Assembly: GCA_003644265.1 (NCBI GenBank) | Contig: QNBX01000005.1 | Location: 1-64,000 of the forward strand | Source of the DNA: Planctomycetota bacterium | GTDB lineage: Bacteria; Planctomycetota; B15-G4 | Length of the DNA stretch: 64,000 nucleotides | Direction: 5' to 3' | Part shown: positions 53,484-61,119 of the stretch, piece by piece | Position numbering within the stretch: position 1 is the first letter of the stretch | How the letters are laid out: every line of letters starts with the position of its first letter | The notes under the pieces: model-generated | What the model was told of the DNA's origin: nothing | The model's input: only the letters and a program-made list of their open reading frames with translations | Databases searched by the model: none | Made by a program: the position numbers and the translations under genes

Positions 53484-54488
53484 TCAGTCCTTGGGTGGCG
53501 CGGGCCGACCAGGCAGCTCGGCGCGGATGCGTGCGGAGAAGTCGGCGGCGTCGCCAGCGGCGTGGGCCGTCTGTGTCACCTCGCTGGCGGCGCGCAGCTG
53601 TTCGAACGTCAGGGACGTGTTGATCGAGCCGCGGTCGTAGAGCAGCTCGTCGATGCGCCCGTTGATCAGCATGCGCATGTCGAAGGGGATCTCCCCCATG
53701 ATCGGCCGCACGTGGTCGAAGATGACCGTGGTGCAGTTCTTGCTGAAGGCGTTGTACCAGGCGGGCGAGTCGTTCAGCCCGTCCACGCGGCGCAGGTATT
53801 GCTCAAGCAGCGCGCGGGCGCGCTCGGGCGGCGCGGCCAGTCGGTACAGGAAGACCTCCTCGCCGCGCTGCTCGCTGCGCACACGGATCACGTCGCGCTC
53901 GTCGGCCACCACGTAGTACAGCTCGAACTGCCGGAAGAAGCCGCGCAGCGCCGAGTACTCCTCGCCCAGCTCCTTGCGGGTCTCGATCGAGATGGCCAGG
54001 TGCTGCCCGTCGGCGAACTCCCAGCTCATGATCGTGTGGGCGATCTCGCGCGGACCCCAGTAGCAGAGGAACAGGTCGATGCCGCGAATCTGGCTCAGGT
54101 CGTAGCGACGGGTCTCCCAGCGCGCGTCGAAATCGGTCTCGCTGCGGTAGGCGAAGTCGCGCACGTTGGTGAGCGTGACCACGTCGCCGTCGAAGCGAGC
54201 CGACGGCAGCTTGGCCACGTCCTCCAACCAGACGCGGTCGTTGCGGGCCGGGATGCTGAGCCACCAGCCCACCAAGCCCGCGAACAGCAGCGCCACCAGG
54301 GCCAGCTTGCGCGCTCCGGGGCGCGTCGGACGGTGCCACAGCAGCGCCAGCGACAGCAGCACGTAGCCGCCGGCCAGGGCCCCCGCCAGCCCGCGTGAGG
54401 CCGGGCCGTCGAACCACAGCGCCGCCGAGCCCCAGACCAGGAACGGCAAGCACAGGACCCGCAGCAACAAGCGCGCGATCATCGCCAT
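53484..54488 (-). CDS. DUF4105 (Lnb N-terminal-like) membrane protein
   Basis: 334 residues with three hydrophobic helices in the first 80 residues, then an extracytoplasmic domain. The DUF4105 pattern includes DLFLCYWGPREIAHTIMSWEF, YRSETDFDARWETRRYDLS and NAFSKNCTTVIFD, where Cys and an upstream His suggest a papain-like (NlpC-like) thiol hydrolase or acyltransferase site. The family is related to the Lnb lipoprotein N-acyltransferase, so lipoprotein or lipid remodelling is possible. First gene of a tightly packed operon with the alpha/beta hydrolase and the diaphorase gene. Confidence 0.78.
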   Translation of the reverse strand: MAMIARLLLRVLCLPFLVWGSAALWFDGPASRGLAGALAGGYVLLSLALLWHRPTRPGARKLALVALLFAGLVGWWLSIPARNDRVWLEDVAKLPSARFDGDVVTLTNVRDFAYRSETDFDARWETRRYDLSQIRGIDLFLCYWGPREIAHTIMSWEFADGQHLAISIETRKELGEEYSALRGFFRQFELYYVVADERDVIRVRSEQRGEEVFLYRLAAPPERARALLEQYLRRVDGLNDSPAWYNAFSKNCTTVIFDHVRPIMGEIPFDMRMLINGRIDELLYDRGSINTSLTFEQLRAASEVTQTAHAAGDAADFSARIRAELPGRPAPPKD

Positions 54489-54579
54489 GACGACGTGTCC
54501 GTCGCTGCACCCAGCGGGCGAGCGGTCAAGAGACGCCGTGCGTCGGTGCCGCGGCTCGCGCGGCGCGTCGAACGCTGAC

Positions 54580-55629
54580 TCACTCGGCGCGCCCCAGCAG
54601 CTCGGGCAGCAGGATCTCGAGCTGGCCGCGCGCCTTCACGCTGACCAGGCTGCCGTCGCGATCAACCACGAACAGCGCCGGGATCGAGTTGATGCCCCAC
54701 GACGTGCTGAACTCACCCTCCCAGCCGAAGCCCTGGTAGTACTGCGGCCAGGGGATCTCGTGCTCGGCCACGTAGGCCTTGAGCTTGTCGAGACCGCCGT
54801 CTGCCTTGCTGCTGTCGAGGCTGACGCCCACGAACTCCACACCCTGGGGCGCGAACTCGGCGTACAGCTCCTGCATGTGAGGCATCTCCGCCACGCACGG
54901 CCCGCACCAGGTGGCCCAGAAGTCGACCACCACCAGCTTGCCGCGCAGCTCGGCCAGATCGACGCGGCGCCCGGTGGTCGCGTCGTCGAAGGCCAGCTCG
55001 AAGGGCTGACCGAGCTGCTCGATCTGCCGCACCTTGCCGCGCATGTAGCCGATGCTGCGGTACTCGGGGTAAGCCTCGATCAGCGCGTTGTAGGTGGCGA
55101 CCGCCCGCTCGGGCTCCTCGGCGTACAGCGACGCCAGGTCGCTCAGCATGCGCGCGCCCTGCTCGTCCTCGGGAAAGGCGCGGCGGAACGCCCCGGTGGC
55201 GTGGGCCATGGCCTCGGCGTCGCGCCCGGGCATGGCGGCCCGGCCCTTCCAGTAGTAGGCCAGGTTGACCAGCGGGGCCGAGGCATACCCGGTGATGACG
55301 GCGTCCATCTCGGACACGGCGGCGTCCGTCTGCTCACCCAACAGACGACCCCAGCGCGCGGGCAGCAGCTGGAGCAGGTCTGCGTGGCCCGGCTCCAGCG
55401 CGAACAGCTCCCCCGCGAGCGCGTCACGCTCGGCATCGACCAGGGCGCGCTGCGCGAAGTACTCGTCCCGGTAGCCCTCCTCGTCCCGGCGGTCGCGGTC
55501 GTAGCTGGGCAGCTCGATGGCCTCGATGGCGGCCAGCACCGCGTCGACGTCGCGGGCCTCCTGGGCGCTGATCGCGGGCACGGCGCTCAGCAGCACGGCC
55601 AGCGCGAGGGTGACGGAGAGGGGCGCCAT
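54580..55629 (-). CDS. TlpA/ResA-like exported thioredoxin with helical N-terminal domain
   Basis: 349 residues, signal peptide ending near AISAQ. Residues about 25-200 are helical (TPR-like, e.g. AEEPERAVATYNALIEAYPEY). The C-terminal thioredoxin domain carries DFWATWCGPCVAEMP with C242 and C245, followed by GVEFVGVSLDSSKADGG and the cis-Pro region WGINSIPALFVVD. Reduces or isomerises disulfides outside the cytoplasm, for example during cytochrome c maturation. AGGAG lies 8 nt before the ATG at 55629. Confidence 0.9.
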   Translation of the reverse strand: MAPLSVTLALAVLLSAVPAISAQEARDVDAVLAAIEAIELPSYDRDRRDEEGYRDEYFAQRALVDAERDALAGELFALEPGHADLLQLLPARWGRLLGEQTDAAVSEMDAVITGYASAPLVNLAYYWKGRAAMPGRDAEAMAHATGAFRRAFPEDEQGARMLSDLASLYAEEPERAVATYNALIEAYPEYRSIGYMRGKVRQIEQLGQPFELAFDDATTGRRVDLAELRGKLVVVDFWATWCGPCVAEMPHMQELYAEFAPQGVEFVGVSLDSSKADGGLDKLKAYVAEHEIPWPQYYQGFGWEGEFSTSWGINSIPALFVVDRDGSLVSVKARGQLEILLPELLGRAE

Positions 55630-55692
55630 GGCATCTGCTCCTGCTGGGGACCGCGGGGCCGCCGTCTGCGGCTCCCCCGAGCGGCCACCGTA

Positions 55693-56250
55693 TCACTCAT
55701 GCATGCGTCGGCGCAGGCGCAGCAGCGCCACGGCGTCATAGACCGCGTGCACCGCCATGGGCGCGAACAGCCCGCCCGTGTGAGCCGACAGCCAGCCCAG
55801 CAGCAGCCCCATGCCGACCGCCAGCCCGAAGTACGCCGGCGTCAGCGCATGGGCCAGACCGAAGACCAACGCCGTGGGCCACAGCCCCCAGAGCGGCTGG
55901 AGCACGCCTCGAAACAGCAGCTCCTCCCCCACGCCGGCCGCCAGCGACACCAGCAGCAGGTCGCTCACGGAAGCCGCCCCGATGGCCGGGCCCAGGCTCT
56001 GCGTCACGCCGCGGTTGATGCCCTCAATCCAGCCCACGCGGCGAGCGGCCCGGGAGGTGATGCCCAGCGCCGCCAGAGTGAGCGCCAGCGAGCCCCCCAG
56101 CGCCCACCACAGCCCGCGCTGATCCGGCCACACCGGGCTCGGCAGCGGGTCGTCCAGAAACCACCAACCCAGCCCCAGCGCGAACAGCGCCAGGGCACCC
56201 TCCAACACCAGGGCCAGGGGCAACAGGCGCAATCCGTCGGGAGCTCGCAT
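55693..56250 (-). CDS. CPBP-family intramembrane metalloprotease
   Basis: 185 residues with about five hydrophobic helices. Motif 1 is GVGEELLFRGVLQ with the Glu pair E109-E110 and Arg; motif 2 is VFGLAHALTPAYF with H134; a further His appears in MAVHAVYD. These are the ABI/CAAX-protease residues. Role in this organism is unknown. TATCCT lies 7 nt upstream of the ATG with no Shine-Dalgarno. Confidence 0.88.
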   Translation of the reverse strand: MRAPDGLRLLPLALVLEGALALFALGLGWWFLDDPLPSPVWPDQRGLWWALGGSLALTLAALGITSRAARRVGWIEGINRGVTQSLGPAIGAASVSDLLLVSLAAGVGEELLFRGVLQPLWGLWPTALVFGLAHALTPAYFGLAVGMGLLLGWLSAHTGGLFAPMAVHAVYDAVALLRLRRRMHE

Positions 56251-56257
56251 GGCGCAG

Positions 56258-56263
56258 AGGATA
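56258..56263 (-). promoter_or_regulatory. Candidate -10 hexamer 7 nt before the CPBP gene
   Basis: TATCCT on the minus strand with a 7-nt gap to the ATG at 56250; fits the leaderless pattern. Confidence 0.45.
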
Positions 56264-56335
56264 GCGGGCGAGGAGGCCCAGACTCACGGCGACGGCGAGC
56301 GACTTGGTCGTGGAGACGACCCGCAAGGGAGCGGC

Positions 56336-57637
56336 ATGATCATGTGGCGAGGACGCCTGCGGCCCTCCGACGCGACGTGCGCCAACCTGCCGTGGCCCCG
56401 CGCCACTCGCCACTCACCCACAGCGCCCACCGACACGGACCTCCAGCCCGGGACGCCTCTGTTGTCTCCATCCGCCTGGCTCATGACGCTGCTGCTCGGG
56501 TTGCCGTGTGCGCTGCTGCTGCTGGCGCCGTGGCTGTGTTGGCGCTTCGTGCGGGCCGTGCCGCAGCTGCGCGAGCTGCCGTACGAGCCGCTGCCCAGCT
56601 GGCCCGCCGTGTCGATCCTGGTGCCCGCGCGCGACGAGCAGCACAGCCTGCGCGAAGCCAGCCTCAGTCGCCTGGCGCTGGACTACCCGGACCTGCAGCT
56701 GGTGCTGGTGAACGACCGCAGCGAGGACGACACGGGCGCCATCGTGGACGAACTGGCGGCGGCGGACGAGCGCGTGACGGCCGTGCACGTCACCCGGCTG
56801 CCCCCCGACTGGCTGGGCAAGAACCACGCCTTGAAGCTGGCCAGCGAGGCCGCCCGCGGCGAGTGGCTGCTGTTCAGCGACGCGGACGTGCACTTTGCGC
56901 CCGACGTGCTGCGACGCGCGCTGGCCCACGCAGAGGCCCGCGGTCTGGACTTCATGACGTTGATCCCCGACATGTGGTCCACGGGCTTCTGGCAGGACTG
57001 CGCCCTCGCAGCCTTCGGGCGCCTGTTCACCCTGACCCAGAGGCCGTGGCGCATGCAGGACCCACAGAGCGAGGCGGCCATGGGCGTGGGCGCCTTCAAC
57101 CTGGTGCGGCGCTCGGCGCTCGACGCCAGCGAGGGGCTGCAGTGGCTGGCCTACGACGTGGTGGACGACGTGGCGCTGGCGCGCCTGCTCAAGCGCAGCG
57201 GCGCGCGCTGCGCGGCGGTGTCCGGGCGCGGCCTGGCAGGGCTCCGCTGGTACGACAGCCTGCCCGCCATGGTGCGCGGCCTGGAGAAGAACACGTTTGC
57301 CTCCTGCGGCTGCAGCCTGCCGCGACTGCTGTTCTACGCCACGCTCGTGCTGTGGATGGAGCTGTCGCCCTTTGCCGCGCTGTTCGCGCCCGTGCCGGCG
57401 TGGCTGCCGTGGCTGGCGGGCGCCGGCCTGCTCGTGGGCGGCGGCTGCTCCGCCGTCATGGCGCGATTCATGGGCCGGCCCGTGCTGCCGAGTCTGCTCA
57501 CGCCGGTGGGCACGCTGCTGATGGCGTACACGCTCGCGCGCGCCGGCTGGCTGGGCTGGCGCCGCGGCGGCGTGGTCTGGCGCGACACCTTCTATCCCAG
57601 CGAGAAGCTCAGGCAGCGGGCGCGGGTGCGCTTCTGA
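56336..57637 (+). CDS. Membrane family 2 glycosyltransferase (CrtQ/HpnB-like)
   Basis: 433 residues. An N-terminal membrane segment (MTLLLGLPCALLLLAPWLCW) is followed by a GT-A domain: VSILVPARDEQ, LVNDRSEDDT, GKNHALKLASEAARGEWLLFSDADVHF (DxD), DDVALARLLKRSG and the QxxRW-like RGLEKNTFAS region. Three hydrophobic helices follow at the C-terminus. The layout resembles carotenoid (CrtQ/CruC) or hopanoid-associated (HpnB) glycosyltransferases; the acceptor is unknown. ATG 56336 is preceded at 4 nt by GGGAG; ATG 56342 or a later start at MTLLLG is possible. Confidence 0.82.
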   Translation: MIMWRGRLRPSDATCANLPWPRATRHSPTAPTDTDLQPGTPLLSPSAWLMTLLLGLPCALLLLAPWLCWRFVRAVPQLRELPYEPLPSWPAVSILVPARDEQHSLREASLSRLALDYPDLQLVLVNDRSEDDTGAIVDELAAADERVTAVHVTRLPPDWLGKNHALKLASEAARGEWLLFSDADVHFAPDVLRRALAHAEARGLDFMTLIPDMWSTGFWQDCALAAFGRLFTLTQRPWRMQDPQSEAAMGVGAFNLVRRSALDASEGLQWLAYDVVDDVALARLLKRSGARCAAVSGRGLAGLRWYDSLPAMVRGLEKNTFASCGCSLPRLLFYATLVLWMELSPFAALFAPVPAWLPWLAGAGLLVGGGCSAVMARFMGRPVLPSLLTPVGTLLMAYTLARAGWLGWRRGGVVWRDTFYPSEKLRQRARVRF

Positions 57638-57659
57638 GCGGCCCTCGCTGCGCGCGGGG

Positions 57660-60221
57660 CTACTCGGACAGGCTCAGCAGCGGCGGCTGACGCAACGCGC
57701 CGCGACACGCCAACACACCACACAGCGCCGCCAACGCGCCGGTCAGCCCGGCCGCCAGGGGCACCAGACCCCAGGGCATGTCGAGGCTCAGCTCGGCCAC
57801 CTCGATCAGGAAACCGCGGGCCAGCAGCAGACCGGCCAGCCCGCCCACGGCGCCCGCCACCGCTCCCAGCATGGCGTGCTCCACGGCGATCAGTCGCGCC
57901 ACGCCGGCCCGGGTGAGGCCCAGGGTCTTGAGCAGGGCCGCCTCGCGCCCGCGACGCAGGCTGGTGCTGGCCACGGAGCCCGCCAGCACGGCCAGCCCCG
58001 TCAGCACCGTGAGCGCCCCCAGGGCGCCGATGCCGGAGGCCAACAGAGAGAGCAGCTCGGCCACCTGCTCCAGGATGGCGCGCACGTCGAGCAGCGTGAT
58101 GTTGGCGTAGCGCGCGGCGATCAGGTCCTGCACCTGCCGCTGCGCATCGGGGTCCATGCGCGCCGTGGCGATGCGGAAGTGCGGCGCGTCGTCCAGCACA
58201 CCCGGCTCCACCAACACGAAGAAGTTGATGGCGAAGGAGCGCCACTCGACGCTGCGCAGCGAGGTCACGCGCAGGGGCACGGCCACGCCCTGCACGTCGA
58301 ACACCAGCTCGGCGCCCAGCTCTACACCCAGCGATGCCGCAAAGCCCTCCTCGAGGCTGACTTCGTCCAGCTCGGGCTCGGACCACAGGGCGCCGGCCAC
58401 GATCTGGTTGTCGTCGCCGAGCTGCTCGACCCAGGTCAGGCGCTGCTCGCGGGTGAGCACCCAGCGGCTGCGCCCTTCGGAGCGGGAGTCGTCGTCGCCG
58501 CGGCGTCCGGCCAGCATGTCGGCCACGCGCACGCCGTCGATGACGGACAGGCGCGCCATGATCACGGGCACGGAGCGCACGGCGCCCGGCGCGCGCGCCT
58601 CCAGCTCGGCGCTCAGCGACTGCCACTGATCGGGCTGCACGTCCACCAGAAAGGCGGTGGGCGCGTTGTCGGGCAGGGCCGAGCGCAGGCTGTGGGACAG
58701 GCGCTCGGCCACCACCGCCACCGAGAGCACCACGAACACGCCCAGCCCCAGGGCCGTGACGGCGCCGGTGGTGCCCGCGCCCGGTCGCGCCAGAGCCGCC
58801 AGCCCGTGACGCAGGGTCGGCCCCACGCGCTCGCGCGGCAGGCGCCCCACGGCCCACATGACCAGGCGCGCCGCGCCCATCAGCGCCAGGGACGCGGCGG
58901 CGAGTCCCAGCGTGAAGCCGCCCGCCAGGTCGAGCCGCTCTCCCAACGAGAGCGCGGAGAAGAACACGCCCAGCAGCAGCGCCAGGCCGCAAGCCACGCG
59001 GACGCCGCGCGGCGCGGGCAGCGGGCTGGCCTCGGCGCGCAGCACGCGCGCGGGCGACACGCGCCAGACCGCGGTGAGCGGAGGCAGGGCAAACACCAGC
59101 GACAGCCCCAGCCCCAGGCCGATGCCTCGCAACCAGGCCAGGGGCTGGGCGGCCTGGATCAGCTCGACGGGCATGCTGTCGGGCAGCAGGCGCGGCAACA
59201 GCCAGGGCACGCTGGCCCCCACCGCCGCGCCCAACACGCAGCCCACCGAGGCCAGCACCAGCACCTGCCCCAGGAACATCACCAGGATCTCGACCGGGCG
59301 CAGACCCAGGCAGCGCATGACCGCCACGCTGAGCGTGCGCGCGCCCAGCCACGCGCGCACCACCTGGCTCACGCCGATGCCCCCCAGCACCAGCGAGAGC
59401 AGGGCCATCAGGCCCAGGGCGCGCTCCACGCGTTGCAGTTGACGGCTCACGCCGGGCTGGCTGTCGGCGCCGGAGTCGACGTCGCGGATCAGCCCCGGGC
59501 GCTCCAGTTCGCTGCGCAGACGCGCCACCAGCGCCTGCACCTGAGCCGCACCGGCCTGGTCCGGCGGCAGAGCCAGCATGAGCTTGTGCTCGACGCGGTT
59601 GCCGGCGGCGCCGAGGTCCGTGCGCGCGAAGCCCTGCCGGCTCACGAACACCCGCGGCCCGAGCGTGAACGAGAACCCCAGCCGGTCAGGTTCGGCCAAG
59701 ACCTCGCCCGCGATCGTGAAGGCCGCGCCGCCCACCAGCAGCTGATCGCCGCGGGCCAGGCCCAGGGCCGACAGCAGGGCCGGCGCCACCACCACGGAGC
59801 GCTCGTCCAGCAGCTGATCCAGCGCTGCGGGCGGGTCGAGGGTCAGCTGGCCGTAGAACGGAAACGTGCCGTCCACGACCTTCAGCTCCACCAGCATGCT
59901 GGCGCCGGGCACGCCGCCGCGCGCGGGCAAGGCAGCCATGGAGCTCAGCTCCAGGATCTGCGTGCGTCGGGCGTCGGGTGCCAGCTGCGCCAGCAGCGCG
60001 TCCACTTCGGGCGGAAACGGCGTGCGGTTCTCCAGCACGACATCGGCCCCCAGCAGCTGTCGCGTCTTGCCGGCCAGGCCCTGCTGAATGGCGTCCACCG
60101 AACCCGTCACGGCCACGACGGCCGCCACGCCCAGCGCCAGACAGGCGGTCAGGGCCAGCAGCCGCCCGCGCGCGCCACGCGACTCCCGCAGCGCCCAGCG
60201 CAGCAACAGCGTCGGGTTCAC
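57660..60221 (-). CDS. ABC transporter permease, FtsX/YbbP-type
   Basis: 853 residues, beginning NPTLLLRWALRESRGARGRLLALTACLALGVAAVVAVTGSVDAI as in YbbP-like permeases. A large periplasmic domain (about 40-245) precedes a first FtsX core of helices (about 250-400), another soluble segment (about 490-715) and a second FtsX core (about 720-853). Family MacB/LolE-like; probably extracts or exports a lipid, lipoprotein or hydrophobic product. GTG start overlaps the stop of the ATPase gene (GTGA). Downstream of a peptide synthetase, so peptide export or resistance is possible but not shown. Confidence 0.88.
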   Translation of the reverse strand: MNPTLLLRWALRESRGARGRLLALTACLALGVAAVVAVTGSVDAIQQGLAGKTRQLLGADVVLENRTPFPPEVDALLAQLAPDARRTQILELSSMAALPARGGVPGASMLVELKVVDGTFPFYGQLTLDPPAALDQLLDERSVVVAPALLSALGLARGDQLLVGGAAFTIAGEVLAEPDRLGFSFTLGPRVFVSRQGFARTDLGAAGNRVEHKLMLALPPDQAGAAQVQALVARLRSELERPGLIRDVDSGADSQPGVSRQLQRVERALGLMALLSLVLGGIGVSQVVRAWLGARTLSVAVMRCLGLRPVEILVMFLGQVLVLASVGCVLGAAVGASVPWLLPRLLPDSMPVELIQAAQPLAWLRGIGLGLGLSLVFALPPLTAVWRVSPARVLRAEASPLPAPRGVRVACGLALLLGVFFSALSLGERLDLAGGFTLGLAAASLALMGAARLVMWAVGRLPRERVGPTLRHGLAALARPGAGTTGAVTALGLGVFVVLSVAVVAERLSHSLRSALPDNAPTAFLVDVQPDQWQSLSAELEARAPGAVRSVPVIMARLSVIDGVRVADMLAGRRGDDDSRSEGRSRWVLTREQRLTWVEQLGDDNQIVAGALWSEPELDEVSLEEGFAASLGVELGAELVFDVQGVAVPLRVTSLRSVEWRSFAINFFVLVEPGVLDDAPHFRIATARMDPDAQRQVQDLIAARYANITLLDVRAILEQVAELLSLLASGIGALGALTVLTGLAVLAGSVASTSLRRGREAALLKTLGLTRAGVARLIAVEHAMLGAVAGAVGGLAGLLLARGFLIEVAELSLDMPWGLVPLAAGLTGALAALCGVLACRGALRQPPLLSLSE

Positions 60222-61045
60222 GGGGCGCGTTCCGGGGCACCGGGAGCGGCCGCGCGCGAGGCGCTGGGTGACGCGGCAGGCGCAGCAGGCGCAGCAGGCG
60301 CAGCGGGCGCGGCAGGCGCAGCGGGCGCGGCAGGCGCGGCAGCTGCGCTGGCGGCCAGCGAGGCGCCGCCCTCCACGATGCGCCCGTCGGCCATGGCCAC
60401 TGCGCGACCGGCGCGGCCAGCCAGGGCCGGGTCGTGGGTCACCAGCACGAGCGTCGCGCCCTCGCCTTCGCGCAGGCCGAAGATCAGGTCGAGGATGCGT
60501 CGCCCGGTGTCGCCGTCCAGGTTGCCTGTGGGTTCGTCGGCCAGCAGGATCGGAGGCCGCGGACCGAACGCCCGCGCGATGGCCACGCGCTGCTGCTCCC
60601 CGCCCGAGAGCTGACTGGGAAAGTGGTGCCCGCGCACCGCCAACCCCACGGCGTCCAGCAGCTCGTCGGCGCGATCGCGGGCGCCCGGCGTTCCCACCAG
60701 CTCCAGCGGCAGCAGCACGTTCTCGCGCGCGGTGAGGTTGCCCAGCAGCTGGAAGCTCTGGAACACGAAGCCGATGCTGTGCCGCCGCAGCAGCGCCAGG
60801 CCGTCCTCGTCCAGCTCCGACAGATCGGTGCCGTCGATCAGCACCTGGCCCGAGGTGGGTCGATCGAGCCCCGCCAGCAGCCCCAGCAGCGTGGATTTGC
60901 CGCTGCCCGACGGCCCCAGGATGGCCAGCGACTCGCCCGCCTCGATGGTCAGGTCCACGCCATCCAGGATCGTGAGCAGCTGCTCACCGGAGGACAGCCG
61001 CTTGACCAGCGAGCGGCAGGCGATGCGAGGACAGGTCATGGGCAT
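60218..61045 (-). CDS. ABC transporter ATP-binding protein, LolD/YbbA-type, with Ala-Pro repeat tail
   Basis: About 275 residues. Walker A GPSGSGKST, Q-loop FVFQSFQLLGNLTARENV, signature LSGGEQQRVAIARA, Walker B ILLADEPTGNLD and VTHDPALAG are all present. After the usual end (VEGGASL) there is an extra tail of about 45 residues made of AAP triplets, then a basic end, coded by a 9-bp repeat. It partners the FtsX-type permease, whose start overlaps its stop. ATG 61045 or 61039; neither has a clear Shine-Dalgarno. Confidence 0.9.
   Translation of the reverse strand: MPMTCPRIACRSLVKRLSSGEQLLTILDGVDLTIEAGESLAILGPSGSGKSTLLGLLAGLDRPTSGQVLIDGTDLSELDEDGLALLRRHSIGFVFQSFQLLGNLTARENVLLPLELVGTPGARDRADELLDAVGLAVRGHHFPSQLSGGEQQRVAIARAFGPRPPILLADEPTGNLDGDTGRRILDLIFGLREGEGATLVLVTHDPALAGRAGRAVAMADGRIVEGGASLAASAAAAPAAPAAPAAPAAPAAPAAPAASPSASRAAAPGAPERAP
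60273..60345. repeat. 9-bp coding tandem repeat in the ABC ATPase tail
   Basis: About eight copies of GCGCAGCAG/GCGCAGCGG/GCGCGGCAG-type units on the plus strand, coding for the AAP triplets on the minus strand. Unit length is a multiple of three. Confidence 0.85.
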
Positions 61046-61119
61046 GCCAGGCGAGAGGGGCGGGGTCGACGCGGCGGATAGAGCGAGCGCGGGAGCGAGG
61101 GTAACCGGGGCGCCGCGCC

